Shown here one piece after another: positions 18,493 through 26,613 of a stretch of DNA of 39,433 bases. The notes beneath the pieces were generated by a model. It ran no database searches. It saw only the letters and a program-made list of their open reading frames with translations, and was not told the DNA's origin. Both the position numbers and the translations under genes were made by a program. Source of the DNA: Mesostigma viride (Eukaryota > Streptophyta > Mesostigmatophyceae > Mesostigmatales > Mesostigmataceae); NCBI GenBank assembly GCA_009746045.1, contig RPFO01002058.1, forward strand, positions 1 to 39,433, in the 5' to 3' direction. Numbering within the stretch: the first letter of the stretch is position 1; each line of letters starts with the position of its first letter.

Positions 18493-19095
18493 TGTTAAAA
18501 TAAAATTCTTTAAGTGTATTGTATTTCCGAATAATAAAAAGGACGTAACAAAATAGATTACTCGCTCAGCGCCCAGCCCCGGACATGTCGACAACGTCGG
18601 CCATTGACAGCATTTTGCTGCAACGTGATTCAAAGCTTTCTCCTGCGTGTCGGCCTTTCACGCCGCCAAACAGCTTTGACTCAATGCTCCGCTGTAGGTC
18701 ATCACTGCGAGTAGCTCTGTGGCTTCACCCAACGCTGAGCAACGGCGTGGGCCTGAGAACGTACCCAAGTACAAACCAACCGAAATACACCAACATAATT
18801 CCCAAACGACACTCCACAACATAACGCACCGCAACCGAGATCCTCCCCACTGCTTGCCTGGACAAACGGTACGGAACCAAGGTTGCCCACGGAACGAACG
18901 GTAATGGCCAGAACCCAAAATAGCCCACAGCCAGAACCTACGACCCGTTGCCTGACCGTACACATAAATTCCCACTGACCGCCGGCCCAGCAAATAAACC
19001 TCAGCGCGGCGCTGCCGGTTGACCTCCGGACTTAGCCAATTCCGAGCATAACCAAATTCCAATACTTTATGTGACTGCGAGCCCACAATATAACA
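18493..19095 (-). repeat. 5' LTR of the retrotransposon
   Basis: 603 bases; the same sequence as the left LTR as far as compared. It should carry the element's promoter, firing towards lower coordinates, and is followed at 19096-19100 by the second GACCC target duplication. Confidence 0.95.
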
Positions 19096-19100
19096 GACCC

Positions 19101-21076
19101 AGTTGGAGCAAACGTATGCTCTCGTGTCGGAAATGACACGGGAAAGAGACGACTTAGCCACCCAGTTAGAAAACTCCAGAACACAACTATCGGAGGTCAC
19201 TACCGCAAAAGATGCGATAATTGCGACTGCGCAAAATGAGCTGAACCGTGCCATCCAAACCCAACGCGAACTAGCGTCACAACTCGGAAATCAACAACTA
19301 GCAAACTCTGACGCGCTTGCTTCACTTGGATACTTTAAACGCCAACTGGACGAAACTAACCGTCAATATCACAACTCCGAGATTAAATATGAACAAACAC
19401 GACAGTGGTTACGGGAGGCTGGCGATAAAAACCAGGGCTTGAAAAGTGAACTTAACGCTATAGAAGTTGAACTTGGAAGGCAGACCGAAAACTCTCTTAA
19501 CGTGCAACCAAGCTACAAAGACAACCGAACAATTTCACATATTAAAAAATTAAAAGAAACATTAAGCGCAAAACGCGCGGAATTGGACGCTGCGACCAAA
19601 CAATCGGAAAAAATCGCGGTCGCGTTGCAAGAAGCTCATGACGAGTTATCTGAACTGCGGTACTACAAGAAAAAGATGGAGAACGATGCCGCAAAACACG
19701 ACGAGTTACAGAGGAATCTAAAGGAAGCGACAGAAAACGTACGAAATCTGAAGACAGAGCTCGCCAGAGCGCGCAATTTGACCCCGGCCAATGTACAGGA
19801 GTTACTAGAGCAACGAGAACGTGAAAAGGCGCAATTATATGAAGAAAATCAAGCCGTTATTAAAAGAAGAGACGAACTAGATGCCGAATTGCGACGACAA
19901 CTGCAGGAGGTGATTCCGAAACAGAATAAGGAGTTGCAATTGGCGTCACAAAACATTATCGAATTGAAATCGACAATTCAGGAGGCCGCGAGAAAGGAAC
20001 AGCAATTGTCTTCCTTGTTGCGCGAGTATCAAGAAAAGAACGAACGTGCAGAAGAGGAGCTCGCCACGTTGAGAGCAAATTACGACACATCTGACAAGGG
20101 TAACTTTGAACTTCGAGAACGTATAGAGTCGCTGCAGCAAGAAATTGAAGCACGCAACAAAGCAGCCGGGGCGTTAGACGCACGTATTCTGACCGAGCGG
20201 GGTTTGCATGAAGATGCGCTCGCAAGTCTGCGCAACGAACTCGCGCTCGAGAGGAAATCGCGTGAAGCCAATCAGAGTGACGCTTTATCGTTGAAGGAAT
20301 CGCTGGAAAGCACCGTGCGCGAGTATAAAGATACTAGTGAGAAATTGCGCAATGCTGAAGAACTGGCCTCACAACTACCCGGACTCCAAGAAGAACTAAA
20401 AAGCAAAACAGCCCGGGTCGACGAACTCATGCGCAAACTCGCCGAGGCCGAAGCGCGACATGAATCCGCCGTTAAGTCGTTAGCAAGCTCGCGCGAATTG
20501 TCTGAACAAGAACGTACCACACGCGAAAAGGCTGCAGAGACCGAGGCAAAAAATGTTCGACTTTTGAAGGCAGAATTGAAAAACAACCAGATAATGTCCA
20601 CGGTTGCAGGGAAGATCATGCTCAACCGCATAGTCGCGGCCAAGGCGCAAGCCAACCGAATTCCCGAATTACAATCGAAATTGGAAGGCTTACTGAAGAC
20701 CAACTCTTACTTGAAAAAGATAGTGCACGCGCTCACCGACAAAACGAGAGCCGCTCCGAGAGGGTTTTACAAACTAGACGACCGTCGCAATTACAAAACC
20801 AAACAAAATGAACACGCGCTCCTACGAATGGTCCGCCCTTTAATGACTGTCGTGAAGGACGAATTTGGACGCCGTCTCCAGGCAGCGAGTGCAACGAACG
20901 AGGATTTAGAGAAACAGTTGCGGTTGTTGACCGATTCGCTAGCTACAAATCGTCAATTAGAGAGGGAACTGGGGTTGTTAGGCCCATCGACGTCTCGAAA
21001 ACGGATGCGCGCACAAGACCCGGATATAGAGGGCGTAGTGAATGGGATTACGAGAACGGTCGATATGGCAGTCTAA
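19101..21076 (+). pseudogene. 3' part of the interrupted coiled-coil protein gene
   Basis: Continues the reading frame of the 5' part and encodes about 658 residues of almost unbroken coiled coil, ending in a more varied tail with a short basic patch (TSRKRMRAQDPDIEG) that may act in nuclear localisation. Parts are very AT-rich for this window (19/60 G+C at 19501-19560). It has no strong start of its own (first codons after the junction are TTG GAG), so it is probably not expressed as a separate protein. The 3' end overlaps the NifS-like gene by 29 bases. Confidence 0.85.
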
Positions 21077-22189
21077 TAGCACGAAGAAATTCCGAAACAT
21101 CCTCTTCCGTCGTCTTGTTGCTCGTCCCTATCCGCACGGTCCCCCTCTCCAGGTCTCGCGACAGCCCGATCGCTCGTAACGTCTCGCTCCTCTTCAGAAG
21201 GTGGCACGCCGACCCCGTGGACACCGCGATGCCCTTCGCCGCTAGCCGTTTGACGAGCGCCCGTGAACTGCGGACCGGGAGGGCGACGGACACGAGGTTC
21301 GGCAACGCACTCAAAGGGTTCTTAGGACCGTGAACCACGCCTCCCATCTGCACGAGTCTCCCCACAAGCGCCCGCCGCATCTTCCGCAACCTCGCAACGT
21401 CGGCCCTCCCTCGCAAGCAGTTTAGCCGGACGGCTTCTGCGAGCGCACATATCAGCGGTGGCGACTCCGTCCCTGGCCTCACGGCCCGCTCCTGCCCGCC
21501 CCCCCACGTCAGCGGGGACAGACATGACGGGTCTTTCCGCAACACGAGGGCGCCCACGCCTTTCACGGAATGGATCTTGTGGCCCGATAATACGTAACTG
21601 TCCAGCGCTTTCACCCCCCGGATCCTGAACTTGCCCGCCGCCTGCGTCGTGTCCGAGTGGAAGTGCACGTGCCTGCCAATGACCTTGCGTATCGCCGGCA
21701 GGTCCTGCAGCGTGCCGATCTCGTTGTTGGCGTACATGATGCTCACGAGCTTGACCCGGCTCCCGTGCTTCTTCATGGCCGCGCGCAAGGCGTCCATCTG
21801 GACGAACCCCTCCCCGTCCACGGGGATCTTCTCCACCACGATCTTGTGCTCCTTCGTCAAGTGGTCCAGCGGTTTGATGCCCGCTGGGTGCTCGATCGCC
21901 GACGTGATGACGACTCCTTCGTACCCGTGCTTCTCCATGACGCCGTTGAGCACGATGTTCATGGACTCGGTGGCGCCCGAGGTGAATATGATCGACTTGG
22001 CAGGCTCGTGGAGGTGCCGCGCGATCGCCGCCCTCGCCTCTTCGACCACTTGCCTCGCCCGCTTCCCGATCTCGTGGGAAGAGGACGGGTTGCCGTACAG
22101 CTGGTTCGCGACCGCCGTCATGACGCGCACGACTTCCGGGTACGGTTTGGTCGTGCTGATGTTGTCCAGATACACTTCTCTCCCCCCAT
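21048..22189 (-). CDS. NifS/IscS-like cysteine desulfurase, start disturbed by a poly-G run
   Basis: A PLP enzyme that takes sulfur from cysteine for Fe-S cluster or thio-modification use. Visible family motifs in order: VYLDNISTTKPYP, NPSSSHEIG, FTSGATESMN, IEHPAGIK, MYANNEIGTLQ, HSDTTQAAGK, LSGHKIHSVKGVGAL (PLP lysine), GGGQERAVRPGTE, STGSACH (catalytic Cys). The domain is full length, about 380 aa. No in-frame ATG precedes YLDN; the ATG at 22189 is one base out of frame across six G (22182-22187), and one more G would give a start of MGGREVYLD. Alternatively GTG at the VYLDN valine may start it. It is divergent from 22273. Role: Fe-S supply, perhaps for the Rieske protein at 1385, is inference. 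Confidence 0.9.
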
Positions 22190-22266
22190 GTCCGTACGTA
22201 CGTATACCTATCTGCAGAGATTTGGAGAGCGCGCGCTTCGAGAAGAGGAAAAAGATCGAGAGGGAG

Positions 22267-22273
22267 TATAAAA
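22267..22273 (+). promoter_or_regulatory. TATA box abutting the 22273 start
   Basis: GTATAAAATGG: the TATAAAA at 22267-22273 overlaps the first possible ATG. A TATA box normally lies about 25-30 bases before the transcript start, which would favour the next in-frame ATG at 22306 as the real start of the plus-strand gene. Confidence 0.5.
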
Positions 22274-23019
22274 TGGGGAAGATCCGTCTGTCTCGAGGCG
22301 ACCAGATGGTGTCTGTGGACTTCGTGCCTCGTATTCCGCTCTCCATGGACGTCGACGAGAACCGCCCCGTGAAGAAACGTTCTCGCAAGGCGAACCGAGT
22401 CGCGCAGGCGGAGACGGCGGTCAGAGAACCGCTCGCGGACATCACGGACCGGCTCGTCACCGCTGTCGTAGCGGAAGACGAGGACAAGAAACGAGGGTAC
22501 GAGAGTTTCTCGATCCCAAACACTCTGGCGGAGAGCTTCATCGAGTTTCTGATCAAGCCGGACAAGACGGTCCACGTGGGAGCTCTGTGTTCCGCCATGA
22601 ACTCGAACCCGAAGGACGTGTTCGGGTCGGACTCGGCGTGGATATCCACCGAGGAGGTCGCGAGGGTGCTCGCGACGAACAAGAAACTCAAGCCCCTTCG
22701 CGACTCGTTCGCGGAGATGGTGCTGAGCATGCAGGAGATCAACAGCGAGGACGAAAAGGAAAACCTCGTCCCCTACCGTTGCGTGGACTTCCTGAAGGCG
22801 ATGTACGGCCACAACCGGTTTGACGCACTCCACTTGATCAATTTCGGCGGGGTCGTGTTCAACGAGTACAAACGCGTTCACGGGACGTCGCCGCCCACGA
22901 GAGGGGACGGGTACAAAATGTACTTCCGGAAGGACATCCCGCTCATGAAGGCGGCGTTTGACGCCTGGGAAAAGAAGCTGGACACTCAGGATGTCCGGGG
23001 TCACGCCGAAACGGATTGA
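22273..23019 (+). CDS. Hypothetical protein with basic N-terminus, 248 aa (237 from ATG 22306)
   Basis: Soluble protein with an early basic cluster that looks like a nuclear localisation signal (PVKKRSRKANR) and a helical remainder; C-terminal DGYKMYFRKDIPLMKAAFDAW. No family is recognised. TATA placement favours starting at 22306 (MVSVDFVPRIPL). The 3' flank 23020-23265 has no gene; it holds a small hairpin GTATGCGCAACATAC (23100-23114). Confidence 0.65.
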   Translation: MGKIRLSRGDQMVSVDFVPRIPLSMDVDENRPVKKRSRKANRVAQAETAVREPLADITDRLVTAVVAEDEDKKRGYESFSIPNTLAESFIEFLIKPDKTVHVGALCSAMNSNPKDVFGSDSAWISTEEVARVLATNKKLKPLRDSFAEMVLSMQEINSEDEKENLVPYRCVDFLKAMYGHNRFDALHLINFGGVVFNEYKRVHGTSPPTRGDGYKMYFRKDIPLMKAAFDAWEKKLDTQDVRGHAETD

Positions 23020-23265
23020 CGGAAGGGACTTGTCTGGCCCCGAGGAAGGGACCCTGTGGAAAATCGTCCTACTTATTAAATATCTGATTAAAAATTTCCC
23101 GTATGCGCAACATACGCTTTTGCACCAAAAATGATGCTCATCGTTACTGACGCACTGAGACCCACAATTACGCCAAAATTTCATTGTTGCGTTGTTGTCC
23201 TTATCGATGTCCCCTGTAGATTTTGACGAGACCATACACGCATGTTTATGATATGCATGCAGAAA

Positions 23266-23529
23266 TTATTCAATGCCGGAGTAAACTGGATTAACGTTTA
23301 CAGACTCGCCACGGCGGTATCGGTATAGTCGTATCCTGTCCCAAACGATATACGATAACGACCCGACGCCAAGGGACATGCCTAAACCGGCCAGGATCAT
23401 GAAACCTTGCCGCCGTTGATCCGAGTCCCCTTTCTTTTTTCCGCGGACGACCAAAAATGTCATGGTTCCTCCCAAGGCGAACCCTAAGATCGTGAAGGCA
23501 ACAAGGACCCAGAAGAACCAGTCGAACAT
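23266..23529 (-). CDS. Two-span membrane protein, 87 aa
   Basis: Hydrophobic segments at about residues 3-28 and 42-63 with a strongly basic loop (RGKKKGDSDQRR) between them, so the loop is probably cytosolic. The aromatic N-terminus (MFDWFFWVLV) lies in the first span. Divergent from the next gene at 23587. No family is recognised. Confidence 0.65.
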   Translation of the reverse strand: MFDWFFWVLVAFTILGFALGGTMTFLVVRGKKKGDSDQRRQGFMILAGLGMSLGVGSLSYIVWDRIRLYRYRRGESVNVNPVYSGIE

Positions 23530-23586
23530 GTTTACAAACGACTTCGATATTATTATTTAACAAAATGTATAGTACATGTCACGGCG

Positions 23587-23928
23587 ATGAAAGCGTTCAC
23601 AGAACCGAAGTACGTCATCACAATCCTGATACTATGCGCAGTTGCCACAATCGCTTCCGGCGTCTCGTCCCTGCTGACGGGACGGACGGCAAAACGAGGC
23701 CCTTCGGAATGGTTAGTGGATATGCAAGACCAGAGAGAGTCGGACCCGGCCGGGGTCGCCGCCACCATACAGATGCGCGTCCAAAAGTACCGCAAAGCGG
23801 CGAAGATACTCGCGATGATGACGTTCACGTCGTTGGGCGTGTTCGGTATCTACGTCTCCCTCGTCGCGTTTTTCCACTTCCGGCCCTCGAAGCCAGTGTA
23901 CAGGGAACCCTCCGTTACGACTGCGTGA
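23587..23928 (+). CDS. Two-span membrane protein, 113 aa
   Basis: Hydrophobic segments at about residues 9-30 and 72-96; the 40-residue loop is charged. It resembles the neighbouring membrane protein in size but not in sequence. Its last 14 bases overlap the convergent gene 23915-24600. No family is recognised. Confidence 0.6.
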   Translation: MKAFTEPKYVITILILCAVATIASGVSSLLTGRTAKRGPSEWLVDMQDQRESDPAGVAATIQMRVQKYRKAAKILAMMTFTSLGVFGIYVSLVAFFHFRPSKPVYREPSVTTA

Positions 23929-24600
23929 GCGCTCTAGCGAACTCTTCTTCGAAGTCCTCGTCGCCCCCCCGGTAGGAGGAGTCGTTTTCCGCTTGGAACC
24001 GAGCAGTCCGCGGATGTAATCGTCCGGGTCGGCGCTCGTCAAGTTTTCGACGGGCGACACTTCCCTGGCTCGTTTCGTGGCGCACTCGAGCGTGGCGACA
24101 CGCGCCAACGCGGTTTCCAACAGCGACTCCAACCGGTTCACGCGGTCTTCTAGTTGCTCGACCTTGGACGCCGTCGCCTTCGCTCTTTGGCGCTCGGAGG
24201 ACTCGTTGCCTCTCACGTACATGGGCGCCTTGAGGCACCCCAACGGGTGCGTGTCACAGCCCGAGTTGGGAGGGGGGAGAGGGAGACACGGTCCGAACGG
24301 GTCGAACAGCCGGCCTTCGTGGACGACTTGCAGGCCGAAGCGGCCTTCCCACCCCGGATGCGGGATGGGAACGCACTCGGCGGAGAACCGCGCGTCTTCC
24401 ACGACGACCATGCCTCGGACTTTGTGTCTCCCGCACCGCACACTGCCGGTCGGGTTGTCTTGGAACGCGTACCCGGCCTTGCAATCACAGCCCGGGGCGG
24501 AACACGACTTTACGAAGGAGACCCCCACGGCTCTCAGCCACGGGAGGTCCGTGGGCTTCATGTCCATGTAGCACCCGACGATGGGGTGGGAGACGGCCAT
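23915..24600 (-). CDS. Cys-rich plus coiled-coil protein, with a -1 frame break near 23964-23970
   Basis: From ATG 24600 the protein has a Cys/His group (CSAPGCDCK then RCGRHK, residues 34-60) that may bind zinc, a Pro-rich linker, a coiled coil (KVEQLEDRVNRLESLLETAL, about residues 146-175) and a disordered tail. Read straight on, the first frame runs to 23713, deep into the opposite gene. Switching by -1 at seven G on the minus strand (23964-23970) gives a natural acidic end, DEDFEEEFARALTQS, stopping at 23915. One missing G is the simplest explanation. No family is recognised. Confidence 0.65.
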
Positions 24601-24745
24601 GGTGGCAAGGTCCAGCGTCTCGTACGTCGTGCGCGGTCCAGCGCCTCGCTCGTGCTTTTTTATAGAGACGACTCGGCAGAAGGTACGGCACTAAAGCGCC
24701 CGTATGCACTTCCACCCTCTTTAAGTTAACTCCACGTCAGCCGGA

Positions 24746-24871
24746 TCAAAAGGAGAAGGCGGTCCAGAAATCGTGGGGACGGTGCGTGCGTCGTCTGCGC
24801 CTGACGCCGGCCCTGGCGCCGTGGCTCTTCTTCACGAACCGGCCCTTCTTGTCGCGCTTCGGTAACGCCAT
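24746..24871 (-). CDS. Very short, highly basic protein, 41 aa
   Basis: Starts MALPKRDKKGRFVKKSHG and contains a run of five Arg; ends HDFWTAFSF. About one third of residues are Lys or Arg. Such short basic proteins in large DNA viruses may bind DNA in the virion; this is inference. It is too short for certainty, but the composition is coherent and the gap 24601-24996 otherwise has no gene. Confidence 0.45.
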   Translation of the reverse strand: MALPKRDKKGRFVKKSHGARAGVRRRRRTHRPHDFWTAFSF

Positions 24872-24918
24872 GATTGGATGGTACTAGTATACAAGTTCAT
24901 CATACATTTTTTTTTCGC

Positions 24919-24952
24919 TGACGTCACGGCTCGGCCGCAAAGGGTATAAAAG
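24919..24952 (+). promoter_or_regulatory. Promoter of the second KilA-N gene: CRE-like site and TATA box
   Basis: TGACGTCA (24919-24926), a perfect cAMP-response-type palindrome, is followed 18 bases later by TATAAAAG (24945-24952), 44 bases before the ATG at 24997. Together these look like a eukaryotic RNA polymerase II core promoter. Factor binding is inferred. Confidence 0.5.
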
Positions 24953-24996
24953 CTCTTCGAGTTTCACAAGAAGCCAACGACCAACTCTTCCCAGCC

Positions 24997-26100
24997 ATGG
25001 AGGTCGCACGTTGTAACGCCCCTTTCACCCACGCTCTCTTCAACCTGGCGAGAGAGACCGACACTTTTTGGATGTTTGCGTTGAAACCATGTCCAATTCT
25101 GGACGTGGACCCGGCGAAGGAAATCAAGGTCCGAAAGAGCGACCGAATGATTCATGGCCAAGACTTTACCGCCGCGGGCTCGAACGGGAAGAAGCGCTTC
25201 GAGAACTGGTTTAGGCTCGACGGTTCAAAGGCCTTCGTAGCGGCTCTTGAGAGGTCTCCCATGATCCGGGTATCGAGTATCGACCAATCAGGAATAGCAC
25301 TCAGATCTGAGTTCTATGGTCCCGACCCGTCGGCGGACGTTTCTCCCGTGGTGAAGACCGTGAAGACCGGCCCAGTCGACGAGCGAGGCGTGTGGATCCA
25401 CCCCAAGCTGGTGAACCCTCTCGCCATGTGGATCAGTCCGGACTTCGCCGTCCAGGCCATGGATTGGGTGGACCGCATCCTGGCCGGCGACATCACCATG
25501 ATGGAGGTCGTGCGAGACGCCCACGACGCCGTCCACGGGACCACGACCACGGTGGCCATCAACACGGAGCTGGGCGTGCACAGGAAGCGTCCCAACTACG
25601 TCGAGCCCATCCGAACGCTGCCTCCCAGCATGCGCGTGATCGCCAAGGACACCCAGCACAGACTCGGCGATTTCGTTACCTCCACCGTCCCCAAAGAACG
25701 CGTGGGAAAGGTCATGATGTTCTTGGGAGACAAGGCGTGCGAGGCCGCCACGGGGGAGGACGCGGGGTCTCTGAAGAGGCTGAACGGTGTCAAGAGCGGG
25801 AGCGCGAGGGACATGATGAACGACGAGCAGCTGGAGAACGTCGATTACTTCATGCGCAAGGTCATGAGACGCGCCGAGGCCGCGGGGGGTAACACGGACT
25901 TGCACGAAATCGCCGTGTCCGTGAAGAGGGACATGGCCACGTTCGTGGCTCCGCCCTCCGGACCGACGCCGAAGGAGATTGTTAGGAAAAACAGGCAGGA
26001 CATGAGAGACGATCTTCTGTTGACGCGTCCTTTGAACATCGAGAGGTTCCTCACGCGAGGTCCCCAAACAACATCGCTCATCGAGGCGGCACGGGACTAG
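24997..26100 (+). CDS. KilA-N domain protein, 367 aa
   Basis: Residues about 50-165 form a clear KilA-N DNA-binding domain: MIHGQDFTAAGSNGKKRFENW, then GVWIHPKLVNPLAMWISPDF and AVQAMDWVDRIL, the last three being typical of the family. The C-terminal 200 residues are helical and charged and not recognised. The start has a GCCATGG context and a good TATA box upstream. It shares the KilA-N layout with the gene at 3793, which makes two paralogues in 25 kb. Likely role: viral DNA binding or transcription control (family knowledge, not shown here). Confidence 0.88.
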   Translation: MEVARCNAPFTHALFNLARETDTFWMFALKPCPILDVDPAKEIKVRKSDRMIHGQDFTAAGSNGKKRFENWFRLDGSKAFVAALERSPMIRVSSIDQSGIALRSEFYGPDPSADVSPVVKTVKTGPVDERGVWIHPKLVNPLAMWISPDFAVQAMDWVDRILAGDITMMEVVRDAHDAVHGTTTTVAINTELGVHRKRPNYVEPIRTLPPSMRVIAKDTQHRLGDFVTSTVPKERVGKVMMFLGDKACEAATGEDAGSLKRLNGVKSGSARDMMNDEQLENVDYFMRKVMRRAEAAGGNTDLHEIAVSVKRDMATFVAPPSGPTPKEIVRKNRQDMRDDLLLTRPLNIERFLTRGPQTTSLIEAARD

Positions 26101-26136
26101 ACGTCATTGCAGGAGAGTCACAGGTATAAAGTAAAC

Positions 26137-26160
26137 TTTATTAATAAATTTTAATAAATT
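26137..26160. terminator. AT-rich palindromic 3' signal after the KilA-N gene
   Basis: TTTATTAATAAA at 26137-26148 is a perfect 12-base palindrome followed by a second TTAATAAATT. It is the same kind of element as 4687-4706 and likely marks the mRNA 3' end. The rest of 26101-26320 shows no gene. Confidence 0.45.
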
Positions 26161-26320
26161 ACACTTTCTCGCATGACGCCACGAATCACGATTTTCCTAG
26201 TGAGGCCATGTCGCGTTTACGCACGCGCGGAGTATCACGGAGTGCGCGACGGCCACCGCGGACACGCGGCAGGCGTCCACCGCCGTTTTCGCCAGTCCGT
26301 CGCAGAAGTTGTGTGTGCGG

Positions 26321-26566
26321 ATGGTAATGAGTGCGCTCGCGAGTCTGCGGTCTTGGCGCGTGGGCGGGGTCGCGGTGTTCGACGTGGCAGCCACCGCGTT
26401 GGCCGCCATCGCGTACAGTGCGTACAAGAGAAAGGGATTCTCGGCGCGAGACGCGGCCGTGAAGACGTTGTTGCTTCTGTGCGTGGGGGAGCTGACCCAC
26501 TTGTTCCTGGAGGTGGACACGGTGGTGACCAGGGCGATCGAGATCCGTGGGGGGGCGGGGGCGTAG
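26321..26566 (+). CDS. Small two-span membrane protein, 81 aa
   Basis: Hydrophobic stretches near residues 14-33 (GGVAVFDVAATALAAIAY) and 45-62 (AVKTLLLLCVGELTHLFL) around a basic turn (SAYKRKGFSARD). The ATG at 26327 is an alternative start. A minus-strand frame of similar length (26197-26520) overlaps; its product is less coherent, so I prefer this one, without certainty. Confidence 0.45.
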   Translation: MVMSALASLRSWRVGGVAVFDVAATALAAIAYSAYKRKGFSARDAAVKTLLLLCVGELTHLFLEVDTVVTRAIEIRGGAGA

Positions 26567-26613
26567 ATCCGAGACCCTCGTTGCTATTATCTCCCGTTTT
26601 GTGGTATAGCGGC

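Larger units (their letters stand above)
12174..19095 (-). mobile_element. Complete LTR retrotransposon, Ty1/copia-related, inserted antisense to the viral gene
   Basis: Length 6922 bases, flanked by 603-base LTRs (12174-12776 and 18493-19095) that match at every position I compared and by GACCC duplications. Each LTR has TGTTA...TAACA ends. On the minus strand the order is 5' LTR, 37-base leader, gag, UGA, pol, about 470 bases of 3' sequence with a polypurine tract, 3' LTR. RT and RNase H motifs are copia-like (SIDVKRAF, LNPADAVTK). No envelope gene is seen. Identical LTRs imply recent insertion. Base composition and codon use differ from the interrupted gene. An identical insert in a host genome would place the virus-host contact. 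Confidence 0.95.

Noticed and set aside
21322-23235. Long minus-strand frame (637 codons) across the NifS region
   Set aside because: It is the shifted shadow of NifS and of the plus-strand gene at 22273; the product is low-complexity Arg/Gly/His-rich and has none of the NifS motifs in order.
23713-23914. Long C-terminal extension of the Cys-rich coiled-coil protein
   Set aside because: It runs far into the convergent membrane-protein gene with Arg/His-rich sequence; the alternative -1 frame gives a natural acidic end at 23915.
26197-26520. Minus-strand 107-codon frame opposite the 26321 membrane protein
   Set aside because: Less coherent hydrophobic pattern than the plus-strand product; kept as an alternative only.
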